Positions 43,291-56,077 are shown, counted from the stretch's first letter. The stretch: 64,000 bases of DNA from Astragalus membranaceus (GCA_039519185.1 CM076851.1:53426751-53490750); one strand, 5' to 3'. Numbers and translations are program-made. The notes: generated from the sequence alone by a model not told the origin.

Positions 43291-46200
43291 ATGGCTGGGA
43301 GGAATGACGCTGCTCTTGCTGCTGCTTTGCAGGCTATGGCTCAGGCTGTTGGGAACCAGCCAAATGGTGCTGAAAATGCTGGGACTCGCAGTTTAGCCAC
43401 GTTCCAGAGGGACAATCCACCTGTTTTTAAGGGCAAGTACAATCCAGATGGTGCTCTAGCATGGCTGAAAGAGATCGAAAGGATATTTCGGGTCATGGAT
43501 TGTAATGATGCGCAGAAGGTTAGGTATGGTACCCATACGCTGGCAGAAGAGGTTGATGATTGGTGGATGGAGGTTAGGCAGAGATTAGAAACTGCTAATG
43601 AGGAGATAACTTGGGTTGTTTTCCGTAGAGAGTTCTTACGGAAGTATTTCCCAGAAGATGTGAGAGGTAAGAAAGAAATAGAATTCCTTGAGCTAAAGCA
43701 AGGAAGCATGTCTGTGACGGAGTATGCTGCCAAGTTCACTGAATTGGCTAAGTTTTATCCCCACTATGCTGATGCTGACTCTGAATTTTCAAAATGTATA
43801 AAGTTTGAGAATGTACTGAGGGATGATATAAAGAAAGCTATAGGGTACCAGAAGATTCGGGTATTCGCTGATTTGATCGACAGTTGCAGGATATTCGAAG
43901 ATGATAGTAATGCTCACTCCAAGGTCATGAGAGATCAGAGGGGTAAATTTCAGAACCGGGGTAAGCCATATGAGGTTCCGGCTGGTAAGGGTAAGCAGAG
44001 GTATGCTGATAATAAGAAACCAAGTGGGGGAGATGCCCCTGCGAAGGTTGTGTGCTACAGGTGTGGCAAGCCGGGCCATACGAGTTTTGACTGCTCGGAT
44101 AATAAGTGTTTCAAGTGCGGTAAAGAAGGTCAAGTGGCTGCGAAATGTGAGAAAAGGGATGTGGTGTGCTACAACTGTGGGGAGGCAGGTCATATTAGTA
44201 CCAAGTGTACTAAGCCGAAGAAAGAGAAGTCCTATGGAAAAGTGTTTGCTCTCGCAGGATCAGAGGATACTAACGAGATTAGAGGTACATGTCTTATTAA
44301 TGGTATTCCTTTGATTGCTATTAGTGATACTGGTGCTACGCATTCATTTATTGCTGCTTTATGTGCTGAGAAATTGGACCTTGCTTTGTCTTCTATGATG
44401 AGGGAGATGGTTATTGACACTCCAGCTAATGGTTCAGTAACTACCTCTCTGGTGTGTGCTAAGTGCCCTCTGTCAATCTTCGGCAGAGATTTTCTTGTTG
44501 ACCTTATTTGTTTGCCGTTGGGAGGGTTGGATGTCATTCTTGGTATGGACTGGTTAGTAGTTAACCATGTGCATATTAATTGTTTCCGGAGATCTGTGGG
44601 TTTCCTTCCTCCCGAAGAAGAAGAATCCGTTTTGTTGCCTGCTGGTCAATTGCATAAGGTAATGAAAGAGGGAGTTCATCTGTTTGCTTTGATGGCGTCA
44701 TTGTCTGCTGAGAATCAGGCGATCATTGAAGGGGTTCAGGTAGTGTGTGAATTTCCTGAAGTGTTCCCAGATGAAATTCCAAGTGTTCCGCCAGAGAGGG
44801 AGGTTGAGTTTGCTATTGATCTTATACCTGGTACTAGGCCTGTGTCTATGGCACCGTACCGGATGTCAGCCTCAGAGTTGTCTGAATTGAAAAAGCAATT
44901 AGAAGATCTACTTGAGAAGAAATTTGTAAGGCCAAGTGTGTCACCATGGGGTGCTCCGGTATTGTTAGTGAAAAAGAAGGATGGGAGTATGAGACTTTGT
45001 GTCGATTATAGGCAATTGAACAAGATGACAATAAAGAACAGGTATCCGCTTCCCAGAATTGATGATTTGATGGACCAGTTGGTAGGTGCTAAAGTGTTTA
45101 GCAAAATCGATTTGAGGTCGGGTTATCACCAGATCAAGGTAAAGGATGAAGACATTCAGAAAACCGCTTTCAGAACGAGATATGGGCACTATGAATATTC
45201 AGTGATGCCGTTTGGTGTTACCAACGCGCCAGGTGTGTTTATGGAGTACATGAATCGTACTTTCCATAGTTACTTGGATCGGTTTGTAGTTGTGTTTATT
45301 GACGACATTCTGGTGTATTCTAAGACGGAAGAGGAGCATGCAGAACATTTGAGGTTAGTACTAGAAGTGTTGAAAGAAAAGAAATTGTATGCAAAATTGT
45401 CTAAGTGTGAGTTCTGGCTGAATAAAGTAGGTTTCCTTGGTCATATTATCTCTGGTAATGGTATAGCTGTAGATCCAGCCAAGATTGATGCTGTGTTGCA
45501 ATGGGAGAGCCCGAAGTCAGTTACAGAGATTAGAAGCTTCTTGGGATTAGCTGGTTATTACAGGAGGTTTATAGAAGGTTTCTCGAAGTTGGCCCTTCCG
45601 TTGACTCAATTGACATGTAAGGGAAAAGCTTTTGTGTGGGATGCTTGCTGTGAGGAGAGCTTCAATGAGTTGAAGAAGAGGTTGACCACATCGCCCGTGT
45701 TGACTTTGCCTGTTCCGGATCAACCGTTTGTAGTATATTGTGATGCTTCCAAGATGGGTTTGGGAGGTGTGTTAATGCAAGAGGGTAAAGTAGTAGCTTA
45801 TGCGTCCAGACAGTTGAGGACCCATGAGAAGAACTACCCTACTCATGATTTGGAGCTGGCTGCAATTGTGTTTGTGCTGAAAATTTGGAGGCACTATCTG
45901 TATGGTACTAGATTTGAAGTGTTTAGTGACCATAAGAGTTTGAAATACTTGTTCGATCAGAAGGAGCTGAATATGAGACAGAGACGTTGGTTAGAATTGC
46001 TGAAGGATTATGATTTCGGCTTGAACTATCACCCCGACAAAGCTAATGTCGTGGCTGATGCTTTAAGTCGGAAGAGCTTGCATATGTCAGCTATGATGGT
46101 GAAAGAATTAGAGTTGATTGAGCAGTTTCGGGACATGAGTCTGGTTTGTCAAGTGACACCGCAGAGTGTCAGATTGGGAATGTTGAAGATTGGCAGTGAA

Positions 46201-47150
46201 TTTTTGGTTAGTGTTCGAGAAGCCCAAAAGTCAGATGTAAAGTTGGTAGACTTGTTAGTTGTGAATGATCAAGCTGTGAATGGGGATTTCAAGTTAGATT
46301 CCCAAGGTGTATTGAGATTCAGAGATAGGATTTGTATTCCTGATGATGCTGAGATGAAGAGAATGATTCTTGAGGAGAGCCATAGGAGCAAGTTGAGTAT
46401 TCATCCAGGGGCTACGAAAATGTACCAAGATTTGAAGAAATTGTTCTGGTGGCCTGGTATGAAGAAGGATGTGGCACAGTTTGTATATTCTTGCCTGACT
46501 TGTCAGAAGTCTAAGATTGAGCATCAGAAGCCTGCGGGGTTGATGCAACCATTAGAAGTTCCGAAATGGAAATGGGATAGCATTTCCATGGATTTTGTGA
46601 CTGGTTTGCCCAATACAGTGAGAGGGTTTGATGCTATATGGGTGGTTGTGGACAGGTTGTCAAAGTCTGCTCATTTCTTACCAATTAATATGACTTATCC
46701 AGTTCCAAAGTTGGCAGAAATCTACATCAAGACAATTGTGAAGTTGCATGGCGTTCCGCTTAGTATTGTATCTGATAGAGATCCAAGATTCACTTCTGAA
46801 TTTTGGAAAAGTTTGCAAGAAGCTTTGGGTTCTAAGTTGAGGTTGAGCTCCGCTTATCATCCGCAGACAGATGGTCAGACGGAGAGGACTATTCTGTCGT
46901 TAGAGGACTTGTTGAGAGCATGTGTTCTCGAGCAGGGAGGTTCATGGGATTGTCATCTTCCGTTGATAGAATTCACCTACAATAACAGTTTTCATTCTAG
47001 TATTGGAATGGCACCGTTTGAGGCGTTGTATGGTCGGAGATGTAGGACTCCGTTATGTTGGTATGAATCCGGAAAGAGTGCAGTATTGGGGCCTGAGATT
47101 GTGCGAGAAACAACTGAGAAGGTAAAACTAATCCGAGAGAAGATGGAGGT
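43291..47150 (+). CDS. Element A gag-pol polyprotein, 3' truncated
   Basis: The frame is open for about 1,287 codons. Gag carries the retrotransposon gag domain (LATFQRDNPPVFKGKYNP, WWMEVRQRLE, FLELKQGSMSVTEYAAKF). Three knuckles follow: VCYRCGKPGHTSFDC, CFKCGKEGQVAAKC (Gln at the His position) and VCYNCGEAGHISTKC. The protease has ISDTGATHSF. Reverse transcriptase has RPSVSPWGAPVLLVKKKDGS, VDYRQLNK and VVFIDDILVYS. RNase H has VYCDASKMGLGGVL, DLELAAIV, SDHKSLKYL and VADALSRK. Integrase has CLTCQKSK with upstream H-x-H, SMDFVTGLP, SDRDPRFTS and TERTILSLEDLL. The start at 43291 matches that of element D (MAGRNDAAL). The chromodomain expected in chromoviruses would lie beyond the break. Translation past 47150 uses LTR-B sequence. 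Confidence 0.93.
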
Positions 47151-48673
47151 TGTAACACCCCGGTATATTTAACATGTAAAAATACCCAAGTGCACCCAAG
47201 CAAAAACATCAGAGATAATAATTCCTGCTTAGACACTGAATACCACTATAAAATTTTTGCTGTAATATAACTTAACCGTCTTATACACAAATAAGACCAT
47301 ACGGTACTCAGACCATAAACTGTCAGCAACTATGGTAATCAGAGTCATACAAGAAAGCGGAATGAAGATAAACATAACACCAATGCCGTAGTGCTGTGAT
47401 ACATGGACAACAGAAGGAAAATAAACTTAAACATAAAACTAAGTCATCCTCCATCACCCGGGGCCACCTACTCGTGCCTCTGAGGTTTCTTCTGTCCCTG
47501 TTTATCTGTAAAACAACAACATTTAAACAGTGAGATACAATCTCAGTGAGTTCTACCGAGACCCCTACTAACACTCTCGGTCCATTTAAAATATTTTTAA
47601 GATTTGTTACAACACCGACCGCAATCCGCTTGCTAATCCCGGTGAACCATATAACAAGGCTTCGACCTAGTAAGACACCGGCTGCAATCCGCTTGCGTCT
47701 CCCGATGAACTAGCATCTTAGGCCTTTCTACGTACAACCAGCCGCAGTCCGCCTGCATCTTCTGGTGAACATAGTACAATAACTTTTTAAGATAACATCG
47801 GCCGCAATCCGATTGCATCTTCCGGGGAACCCCATAACCAATAGTGTCTCCTAATGGCACAGAGCCTAGGGTAAGGGTTCATGACTACCCCGCCTAGTAT
47901 GTCAACATGGGTCGTCACCCAAACTCGATATAATATATATATATATCTACAATCGTATGAACATTTAGTTCATCAGTTTATACTTTACCACATAGGACTC
48001 ATAGTCCGTTTGTTATCAATAAAACATACCCGCACACGCATACTATTATTCGGCTTTTTCGAAATGATTTGGACATCAAAAGTATTTGGTAAAACCCTTT
48101 TTAAAACATACTCAAAATCATGGCATTATAAGCCTACTATCATTATAGAAGGGTTAGGAAAGGATTAGGAACGGATTAGGATCGAAACAGAATCATTTAG
48201 GGTACCTTGAAAATTTTGGGCAGAACTAGGCGCACGGGTCGTGCCCCTGGACGCACGGGTCGTGCGCCCTGTTTGACATTTTTGAACACTGAACCCGAAC
48301 CAAGCGCACGGGTCGTGCGCCCTGGACGCACGGGTCGTGCGCGTTTGACAGCATTGCCAAAATGCCCTGTTTTATGAAATTTTGCTTTCCGATCAATCCG
48401 AAACTCGCCCCGATCGATTCCTAACTCAAAAACAGACAATGCCAGACAATATACCAGTCCAATCAACATCAAACAATCAAGCAATTCAATCAAAAACTCA
48501 ACGATTACGAATTTCGTTAAAACGCGATATATTTCAAAATAACGTTTTCGACTCGAAATCTTTCGAAAATAAGTCACACAATTCATTTCAAAACGGAATA
48601 AGCCTAAACGTGAGTAAAACTCACCCTTGAAGCGAGAGTCGTTGCCGAGCCGAAATCACCGATATGTCAAAAT
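47151..48673 (-). repeat. LTR-B copy 2, inside element A pol
   Basis: This is nearly the same 1.52-kb outer portion of LTR-B as copy 1, ending at the same word GATATGTCAAAAT, followed again by LTR-A. The left junction in pol-A reads GGAGGT|TGTAACACC; at copy 1 it reads AAAGGT|TGTAACACC, so AGGT is shared. Confidence 0.92.
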
Positions 48674-49345
48674 TGTAACGCCCCAAAATAATTTAATTAT
48701 TTATTTAATTAAGTTATTTGAGGCTTACAATATTTATTTAATTTAATTAAATAATTCAAGGTTTAATTTATTTATTTTATTTTAATTATTAGGAGGTGTT
48801 GTCTCGAATTAGATGGTGCACGGGGCCCATGACCCACAAGTGAGCCCATGACCCATTGGATAGTCATAGGAATTCGACTCACTAGGGGTCTTGTGACTTA
48901 GTTGCATTTTTGACTCAATTGTGAAAAGAAAGAAAAGAAACGTAAAAAGAGAGAGTGAGAAGAGGAGAAGTTGCGAAGTGAAGAGGAGAAGAAAAGAAAG
49001 GGGCGAATCACTCAAGGAGGAGGAAGAGCTTGTTGGTGTCTTGCATTTTCCTTGGAGCTTGGCTTGGTGGTGCGAATTCTAAGAGGTTAGGGGGTCCTCT
49101 TTTTATTGTTAATGGCTTATGCGAATTAGTAGTGCCTAGGGTTAAGGTTTTAGAATGATTTATATGAATGAATTGTGGTGTTGTTGATTCAATTGTAATG
49201 TCGTGATATATGATTATGAATTGCCTATGTTGAAATCGCATGATTGATGTTTGAATTGTTGCTAATGTGAATTGTATGTCATATGTTTGAATATATGACT
49301 TGTTGGTGCTTGTTTGGTGAAGATTGAGGATCATGATGATGATTG

Positions 49346-49416
<71 letters not shown>

Positions 49417-51268
49417 TGGGTGTTTGGTGAATTTAAATTGGTGATTGAATTTGAAGAATCCGAATTTTTGAAGTTCCTAGGCGCCTTGGGCGCCATATGC
49501 CCTGCTGCTGTTTTTGTGCCTTAGTCATGGGCGCCAGGCGCCCAGTCCCTGTGTTGCCACTGTGTTGCTGTTTCTGTTGCCACTGTGTTGCTGTTTCTGT
49601 TGCCACTGTGTTGCTGTGTCTGTTGCCACTGTGTTGCTGTTTCTGTGTCACTGTGTTGCCAGTTTTGGCGCTAGGTGCTTGTGCCATGGGCGCCAAGGGC
49701 CCCAATGTCCTGGAGATTGTTTTGCAAAATTTGGTTTCTGGTTTTCATATTCAAGTAAAATAGCTCGTGCAAAATGATTTTGGTCACCAAAATAGTTGTG
49801 TTGCGTGTTTTCACTAGGCGCCTAGTGCATGGGCGCCATGTGCTCTGCGCCAGTTTTGGGTGTTCCTGCGCCAGTTCTGTATCTGGGCGCTAGGCGCCCT
49901 GCGCCTGTTGATCCCTGTGCCTGTCTCACTGTGTTGCCAGTTTTGGCGCTAGGCGCCTTGGCCATGGGCGCCAAGGGCGCCACTGTTGTGTTGATTATTT
50001 TCTCAAAATTATTTTTGGGTTCTCATACATCAAATACATGGCTCGTGTAAAACAATTTTTGGAGTCATAGGAGTTGTATTCCGTCCTGGCCTTAGGCGCC
50101 TAGTCCATGGGCGCCAAAGGTGCATGTCACTTTTTGCCAAAATTTTTGTTGGATTCTCATATTCTGAGTATTTGGCTCGTACAAAATCAATTTCGAAGTA
50201 AAATGAGTTTTCTTGCGTGTTGGCCTTAGGCGCCTAGTGCCTGGGCGCCGTGTTTCCCTGCGCCAGTTCCTGCGCCAGTTTCCTGGGCGCCAGCGCCTAT
50301 GCGCGTGTTGCTGTTCCTGGGCGCCAGCGCCTATGCGCGTGTTGCTGTTCCTGGGCGCAAGCGCCATGCGCCAAGTTCCGTGTTGCCCCTGGGCGCCCAG
50401 CGCCTGGGCGCCAGTTTCCAGGATGTCTAAGTATTTTTCCGGTTTTGTTTTTAATGTAACTTTTGACTCGGTTATCCAAATTTAACGGTTCAAAATGCGT
50501 TTCGAATCTAATTTCAGTGTCTATCCAAATGTTTCAATTTTATGCAAAAATAAATTATTTTACTGGTGTTTCTGGGCTGAGGTGTTCAAGTGTCCAAATG
50601 GCAATTTTTATCCACTTTCCCTATGTCGTGTCAAATCATAAATTAGCCTAATTGAAATTGGTGTTGGTGTGAGTGGTGGGTTGAATTGGTGAGTGTATTA
50701 TGGTGTGATTGGTGAGCAGAGGCTTCGGTCTAATCTTAATTGGTGAGCTGATTAATACAATGGTGAGAATATAAATAAAATGGTGAGCTGAATTAAATGG
50801 TGAATTGATTGAATTGTGGTGTGTTGTGATGCATTTCCATAGCATCTCATGAAACATGTGCATTATTGGTGAGCAGAGGCTTCGGCCTAGTTTTATTTGG
50901 TGAGCAGAGGCTACGGCCTATTTGTATTTGGTGACGGATCCGACATGCATGTGCCCGTGGAGTTTGGGTTGCATTTCATGCATAACCATATATTGTGTAG
51001 TGCTGCTTGGAAATGTAATGTTGATGTGATTGTTGCCATTGTTGTGAACCGGTGTGCCTAGTTACCTTTTCCTATGCAGTGCTTAATTCCATATGTTATT
51101 AATTATGAAAAGAGACTCACCCTACTGCTTTTATGTTGCTTCTTATGTCGGCAACGTGCAGGTAGTAACGAGTGAAGGTTACCTTTACACCTTCGTTTGG
51201 TAGGAAGTGTCATGCTCTGATACGTAGCACCGGGGGGCGTCTTATGCTTAAGTGTTATTGTCTTTATA
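48674..51268 (+). repeat. LTR-A copy 2, truncated at the right
   Basis: It matches 40360-42904 with a few substitutions, one expanded TA repeat (49348-49412) and no large rearrangement. It stops after GTCTTTATA, about 270 bp short of the LTR end, and joins pol of element B at 51269. The GGCGCC array lies at 49480-50425. Confidence 0.92.
49348..49412. repeat. AT microsatellite in LTR-A copy 2
   Basis: About 65 bp of TA repeat; copy 1 has only about 15 bp at 41034-41049. This length difference argues that the two copies are not the same reads assembled twice. Confidence 0.95.
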
Positions 51269-53086
51269 TCTCGATCCGACACTATACTGGTAGGAACCCC
51301 ATGTAACCTTACTATGTTCTTTAAATACACATCAGCTAACTTGGATACTTTACAGCTCGAACGAACTGGAATGAAACGAGCTGATTTGGTTAACCGATCC
51401 ACAACTACCCAAATGGAGTAGTTACCGGCTTGAGACCTTGGCAATGCCACTACAAAATCCATGGAAATGTCTTCCCATTTCCACACTGGCACATCTAGTG
51501 GCCGTAGCAGACCACCAGGCTTCTGATGTTCTATCTTAACCTTTTGGCAAGTTAAGCATTGAGATACGAATTCAGCAATCTCTAACTTCATTCCTTGCCA
51601 CCAATACATCTGCTTTAAATCTCTATACATCTTGGTGGATCCAGGATGTACAGAAAATAAACTTCGGTGTGCTTCCTCTAGCACTTGCTTTTTAATATCT
51701 TCGTTATCGGGCACACAGATCCTACCGTTGAAACAAATCACTCCATCACTATCTTCAGTAAAATCTGGCAACAATTTCTGCGATTGTAGCTTTTCATCAA
51801 TTTCCTGTGCTAAGCGAATAGAATCCCTTAATGAACTAGAGATCCTCATGTGGCTCAACACTAACCGGTTCTTCCTTGATCTTGCATTCAAATTTAAGTC
51901 TCTAAAGGACTCCAACAATTTCATTTCATGCATCATAAACTCTGCTATGTGAATGGATTTCCTACTTAATGCATCAGCTACAACATTAGCCTTTCCCGGA
52001 TGATACTTCAATTCGAAGTCATAATCCTTCAGAAATTCCACCCATCTTTTCTGCCTGTTATTCAACTCCTTCTGGTCAAATAAATATTTCCAACTTTTAT
52101 GATCACTAAAGACTTCGAAACGAGACCCATATAGGTAATGTCTCCAAATCTTCAGTGCGTACACAACAGTTGCCAACTCCAAATCATGAGTCGGATAATT
52201 CTCTTCGTGAGTCTTCAACTGTCTGGAGGCATAAGCTACAACTTGTTGGTTCTGCATGAGAACACATCCCAAACCCTTCCCAGAAGCATCGCTGAAAATT
52301 TGAAAATCCAAAGACGGATCTGGAAGAATTAGGATTGGAGCAGAAGTCAACCTAACCTTCATTTCTTGAAAACATTGCTCACAATCGGCATCCCATATAA
52401 ACGGTTGGGCCTTACGAGTTAACCGAGTAAGCGGAAGAACCAATTGTGAAAAACCTTGAATAAACCTCCGGTAGTAACCAGCTAGACCCAAGAAACTTCT
52501 TATTTCAGTGACAGATGTTGGCCGTTCCCAGTTCAACACCGCTTCCACCTTACTAGGATCCACCGCAACTCCCGATTGGGAAATCACGTGTCCCAAAAAC
52601 TTCACTTCCGGCATCCAGAAGTCACACTTCGACGGCTTGGCATTTCTTTTCTCGGAGTACGTTCAGAACAATGCGGAGATGTTGAACATGGTCCTCAATG
52701 GTCTTAGAGTACACCAAGATGTCATCAATAAAAACTACTACAAACTGGTCGAGATAAGTGTGGAACACTCGGTTCATGTAATCCATGAATACGGCTGGAG
52801 CATTAGTCAAACCGAAGGGCATCACTACGAACTCGTAATGTCCATATCTAGTACGGAAAGCTGTCTTCGGAATATCTAAGGCTCTTACCTTTATCTGATG
52901 ATAGCCCGATCTCAGATCAATTTTTGAAAATACCACTGCACCTCGAAGTTGGTCAAGCAAATCGTCTATCCTTGGCAATGGATATTTGTTCTTAATCGTC
53001 ACCTTGTTGAGTTGACGGTAGTCAATACACAATCTCATGCTTCCGTCTTTCTTCTTAACTAGCAACACCGGAGCACCCTATGGAGA
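51269..53086 (-). pseudogene. Element B pol: reverse transcriptase, RNase H, partial integrase
   Basis: On the minus strand, starting near 53086, the first codons give SP-stop-GAP, with TAG where Trp is expected. Then come LLVKKKDGSMRLCIDYRQLN, the active site VVFIDDILVYS, and a frameshift near 52640 (in the REKK region). RNase H follows (FSDASGKGLGCVLMQ, DLELATVVYALK, SDHKSWKYL, VADALSRK) and integrase (CLTCQKVKIEHQKP, SMDFVVALP, VSDRD). The frame leaves pol at 51269, immediately after the second integrase Asp region, and enters LTR-A sequence. The last 55 residues read there are not pol. Confidence 0.9.
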
Positions 53087-53089
53087 GGC

Positions 53090-54256
53090 CACTACAAAAA
53101 AACAGCGCATTAGCGACGGATTTTTCCCTCGCTAATGCTTGTTTTTCCCTCGCTAATGACTGTTAGCGACGGAATTAGCGACGGACCAATTCCGTCGCTA
53201 AAAAGCTGGTCGCTAGTTGGGTAGCGAGGGAATACAATCCGTCGCTAAAATTAGCGACGGAAAATCCGTCGCTAAACACTGTGCACACTGACCGTTGCAG
53301 TTGATTTGACAGTGACACTGACCAATTTTAGCGACGGAAATCCGTCGCTAAAATCCGTCGCTAATCTCTTTTTTTTTAAAAAAAAATGCTAATCTCAGAT
53401 AGAAATTGGGAGAGATAAGGGGTTGGGGAGGAAAATAGAGAAGGAACATAAATGAAAGAGGATGGTGTGGTGGTGGTGGTGGTGGTGTTGTGTTGAAGGA
53501 TGAAGATGATGGTGGTGGTGGTAAGAAAAAATGAAAGAGGAAGAGGAAAATGGAGAAGGAAAAGAAATTAAATAGGAAGAGGAGGAAATGAAAGAGGATG
53601 GTGTGTGGTGGTGGTGGTGGTTTGGTGTGGTGTTGAAGGGAGAAGATGATGGTGGTGGTGGTAAGAAAAAATGAAAGAGGAAGAGGAAGAAATGAAAGAG
53701 GAAGAGGAAAATGGAAAAGGAAAAGAAATGAAAGAGGAAGAGGAGGAAATGAAAGAGGATGGTGTGGTGTGGTGTGGTGTTGAAGGGAGAAGATGATGGT
53801 GGTGGTGGTAAGAAGAAATGAAAGAGGAAGAGGAAGAAATGAAAGAGAGGAAAAAACGGAGAAGAGGAAGAAATGAAAGAGGAAGAGGAAGAAATGAAAG
53901 AGGAAGAGGAAGGATTCGGGTTTATAAAAAAATAATTACCCGTTAGCGACGGATTTAGCGACGGATTTCCCTCGCTAATGTCTGTCACGTGTCAAATCAA
54001 CTGCAACGGTCAGTGGCACAATTTTCCAAACATTAGCGACGGATTTAGCGACGGATTTCCGTCGCTAATTCGAACCAAAATTTTCAAGTTTCGCGCCTTG
54101 TCAAATCCGTCGCTAAATGAGTGCAATTCCGTCGCTAAATTAGTAAAATCAATTCCGTCGCTAATGGAGTAAAATTCCGTCGCTAATTCTGTTTTTAGCG
54201 ACGGACCAATAGTCCGTCGCTAAATTCCGTCGCTAATCAGTCATTTTTTTGTAGTG
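53090..54256. mobile_element. Non-autonomous CACTA element in pol of B
   Basis: It starts CACTACAAAAAAAC and ends TTTTTTTGTAGTG, flanked by the exact triplet GGC (53087-53089 and 54257-54259). This is the 3-bp duplication of CACTA elements. Sub-terminal repeats TTAGCGACGGA and TCCGTCGCTAA are packed at 53111-53365 and 53943-54233. The centre is purine-rich. There is no transposase. The insertion separates the end of the protease/RT-start frame from the RT core of B. Confidence 0.93.
53447..53915. repeat. Purine-rich tandem repeats inside the CACTA element
   Basis: There are three degenerate units of about 140-160 bp. Each carries GAAATGAAAGAGGATGGTGTG, a GGT trinucleotide run and AAGATGATGGTGGTGGTGG, followed by extra GAAGAGGAAATGAAAGAG words. 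The long minus-strand frame here (Ser/Phe/Pro/His only) is a by-product of this composition. Confidence 0.8.
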
Positions 54257-55958
54257 GGCACTCGGTCGGATGAACCTTTTTGATATTAATTCTTCAAGTT
54301 GGGACTTTAATTCCTTCAATTCTAAAGGAGACATTCTATAAGGAGCAATAGATATTGATCCTGTACCAGGAACCAATTCTATAGAAAATTCGACCTCTCG
54401 GTCAGGAGGTAAGGATGAAACTTCCTCTGGAAAGACATCTAAAAATTCATTTACCACTTGCACAGACGACAGATCTAAACCCGTTTCAGTAGATGCAGAC
54501 AGCATAATAAGAATAACTTTCGCACCTTGGAATAATGACTGGCTTGCTTCGGTGTAAGAGATCGTTGCTTCAAAATCTACCTGTGTCAACCCCACGGATT
54601 CGGAGGCGAAGCTAATGGTTCGATCGGCACAGTTGATTGTTACATGATTTTCAACCATCCAATTCATACCCAGAACAATGTCCATACTTCTCATAGGCAA
54701 GCAAATAAATTTCACAACAAAATGTCCGTCCCCTATGACAAGTAGGCAATTTTCACACAATGATTGGGTCTGGACACGACCCTTGGCAGCAGTTAAAATG
54801 GTTATCGGTTCGGATAGCTCAGACAATGCTAGTCCCAACCGATCCACACACGCTTGTGATATAAAGCAGTGAGTTGCACCAGAATCATATAAAATATTGA
54901 CTGAGTTATTAAAAAGAGATCCCGTACCCCTCAGAAGATTATCAGTAGGTGTGATGGTCCGAGCATCCAATGTGTTGATTCGCCCTTGTCTCGGCGCATT
55001 CGGGGCTCCTTGAAAGCTCCTCCTTGATGGGCATTTATCAGCATAGTGACCCTCTTCATTACAATGATAGCACCGATTATATTTTTGCCAACAATCACCT
55101 GGATGATATCTTCCGCATGTGTTACACTTGTGGGGCTTAGACGGTTCATGGGATTGCACCTGCTTCCCTTTGTAATTACTTCCCTTGAATGGCCTGGATG
55201 GAGTAGAAGATTCAGCAACCTTTTTCTTACCCTTCCAATAGTCTTTCTTTTCAGCATACATCTTCCTCAGATCCTCCTCAGCAACATATGCTTGTTGCAC
55301 TAAGGCAGGATAATTAACCAAAGCGTAAGAACTGAGTCCTTGGCTCACATCAGCTCGGAGACCTTCTTTGAACATTTGCATCTTCCACATATCATTTGGG
55401 GCATACCTCCCCAATTCATAGAACTGAGACAGTCTTTCAAATTTCGCAGCATATTCTCCAACCGACATATCACCTTGCTTAAGATTTACAAACTCTGCTT
55501 GCTTGCTCAGCTTCTTCACCGAAGGGAAATATTGCTTCAGAAACAATTCCTTGAAGTTGTCCCAAGTGAGGGGAGTTCCTTGGAGTTCCATCACTTGTCT
55601 TGCATTACAGCACCAGGTGTGGGCATCTTCATCGAGCACATTTGCCGCACATATTACTTTCTCCTCTTCCCCGCATTGCAAGGTTTGGAAAATTTTCTCC
55701 ATTGAATCAATCCAATAATAGGCAGTCATTGGATCCGGTCCACCCTTGTAAGTCGGGGGCTTCATCTTTTGAAATTGGAAATATGTCCGGTTAGGATCTT
55801 CTTGATGAGGTTGGAAATTGGGATGTTGCAGACCCATTTGGTCATGCTGCATTTGCAACATATCCTGCATCATCTTTTGCTGATTCTCAATGACATTCTG
55901 CATCCACTCAAAGTTCGGATCAACAGGAGGAGGAACCCCTCTACCTCTTCTGGCCATG
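54257..55958 (-). pseudogene. Element B gag, protease and start of reverse transcriptase
   Basis: The minus-strand frame starts at the ATG at 55956-55958 (MARRGRGVPPPVD). The upstream in-frame extension to 56014 is less likely coding. Gag domain: FQFQKMKPPTYKGGPDPMTA, LTWDNFKELFLKQYFP, FVNLKQGDMSVGEYAAKF. A Cys/His region has CNTCGRYHPGDC and the knuckle CYHCNEEGHYADKC. Protease: ILYDSGATHCFIS. A linker (VNEFLDVFPEEVSSLPPDRE) leads to the reverse transcriptase start (SIAPYRMSPLELKELKSQL, RFIRPSA). It is then cut by the CACTA element. The frame itself is intact from 55958 to the insertion. Confidence 0.92.
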
Positions 55959-56077
55959 ATTCTGCGAAATATGCACAGAGTATTAAGTTGATCAAGCTCA
56001 ATGTCTAATAGCATACTAAGAAAATCACGACTGGAGAAGGCAAAGACCCTAGAAGCTAAGTCCGACTAGGTCGAACC

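Larger units (their letters stand above)
40360..47150 (+). mobile_element. Gypsy element A (chromovirus, probably Tekay/Del type), 3' truncated
   Basis: The 2.8-kb 5' LTR, the primer site and a long uninterrupted gag-pol frame are present on the plus strand. Its left target bases are AAAAT (40355-40359) inside LTR-B. The pol frame is cut at 47150 within the region after the integrase core by LTR-B copy 2, so the polypurine tract and the proper 3' LTR are not in place. The open frame and the close LTR copies suggest a recent element. Confidence 0.88.

Noticed and set aside
47323..47574. Minus-strand frame recurring at 39071 and 56321
   Set aside because: Part of LTR-B; repeated because the LTR is repeated, not because of coding conservation.
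53395..53988. 197-codon minus-strand frame of Ser, Phe, Pro and His
   Set aside because: Translation of GA/GGT-rich tandem repeats inside a CACTA element.
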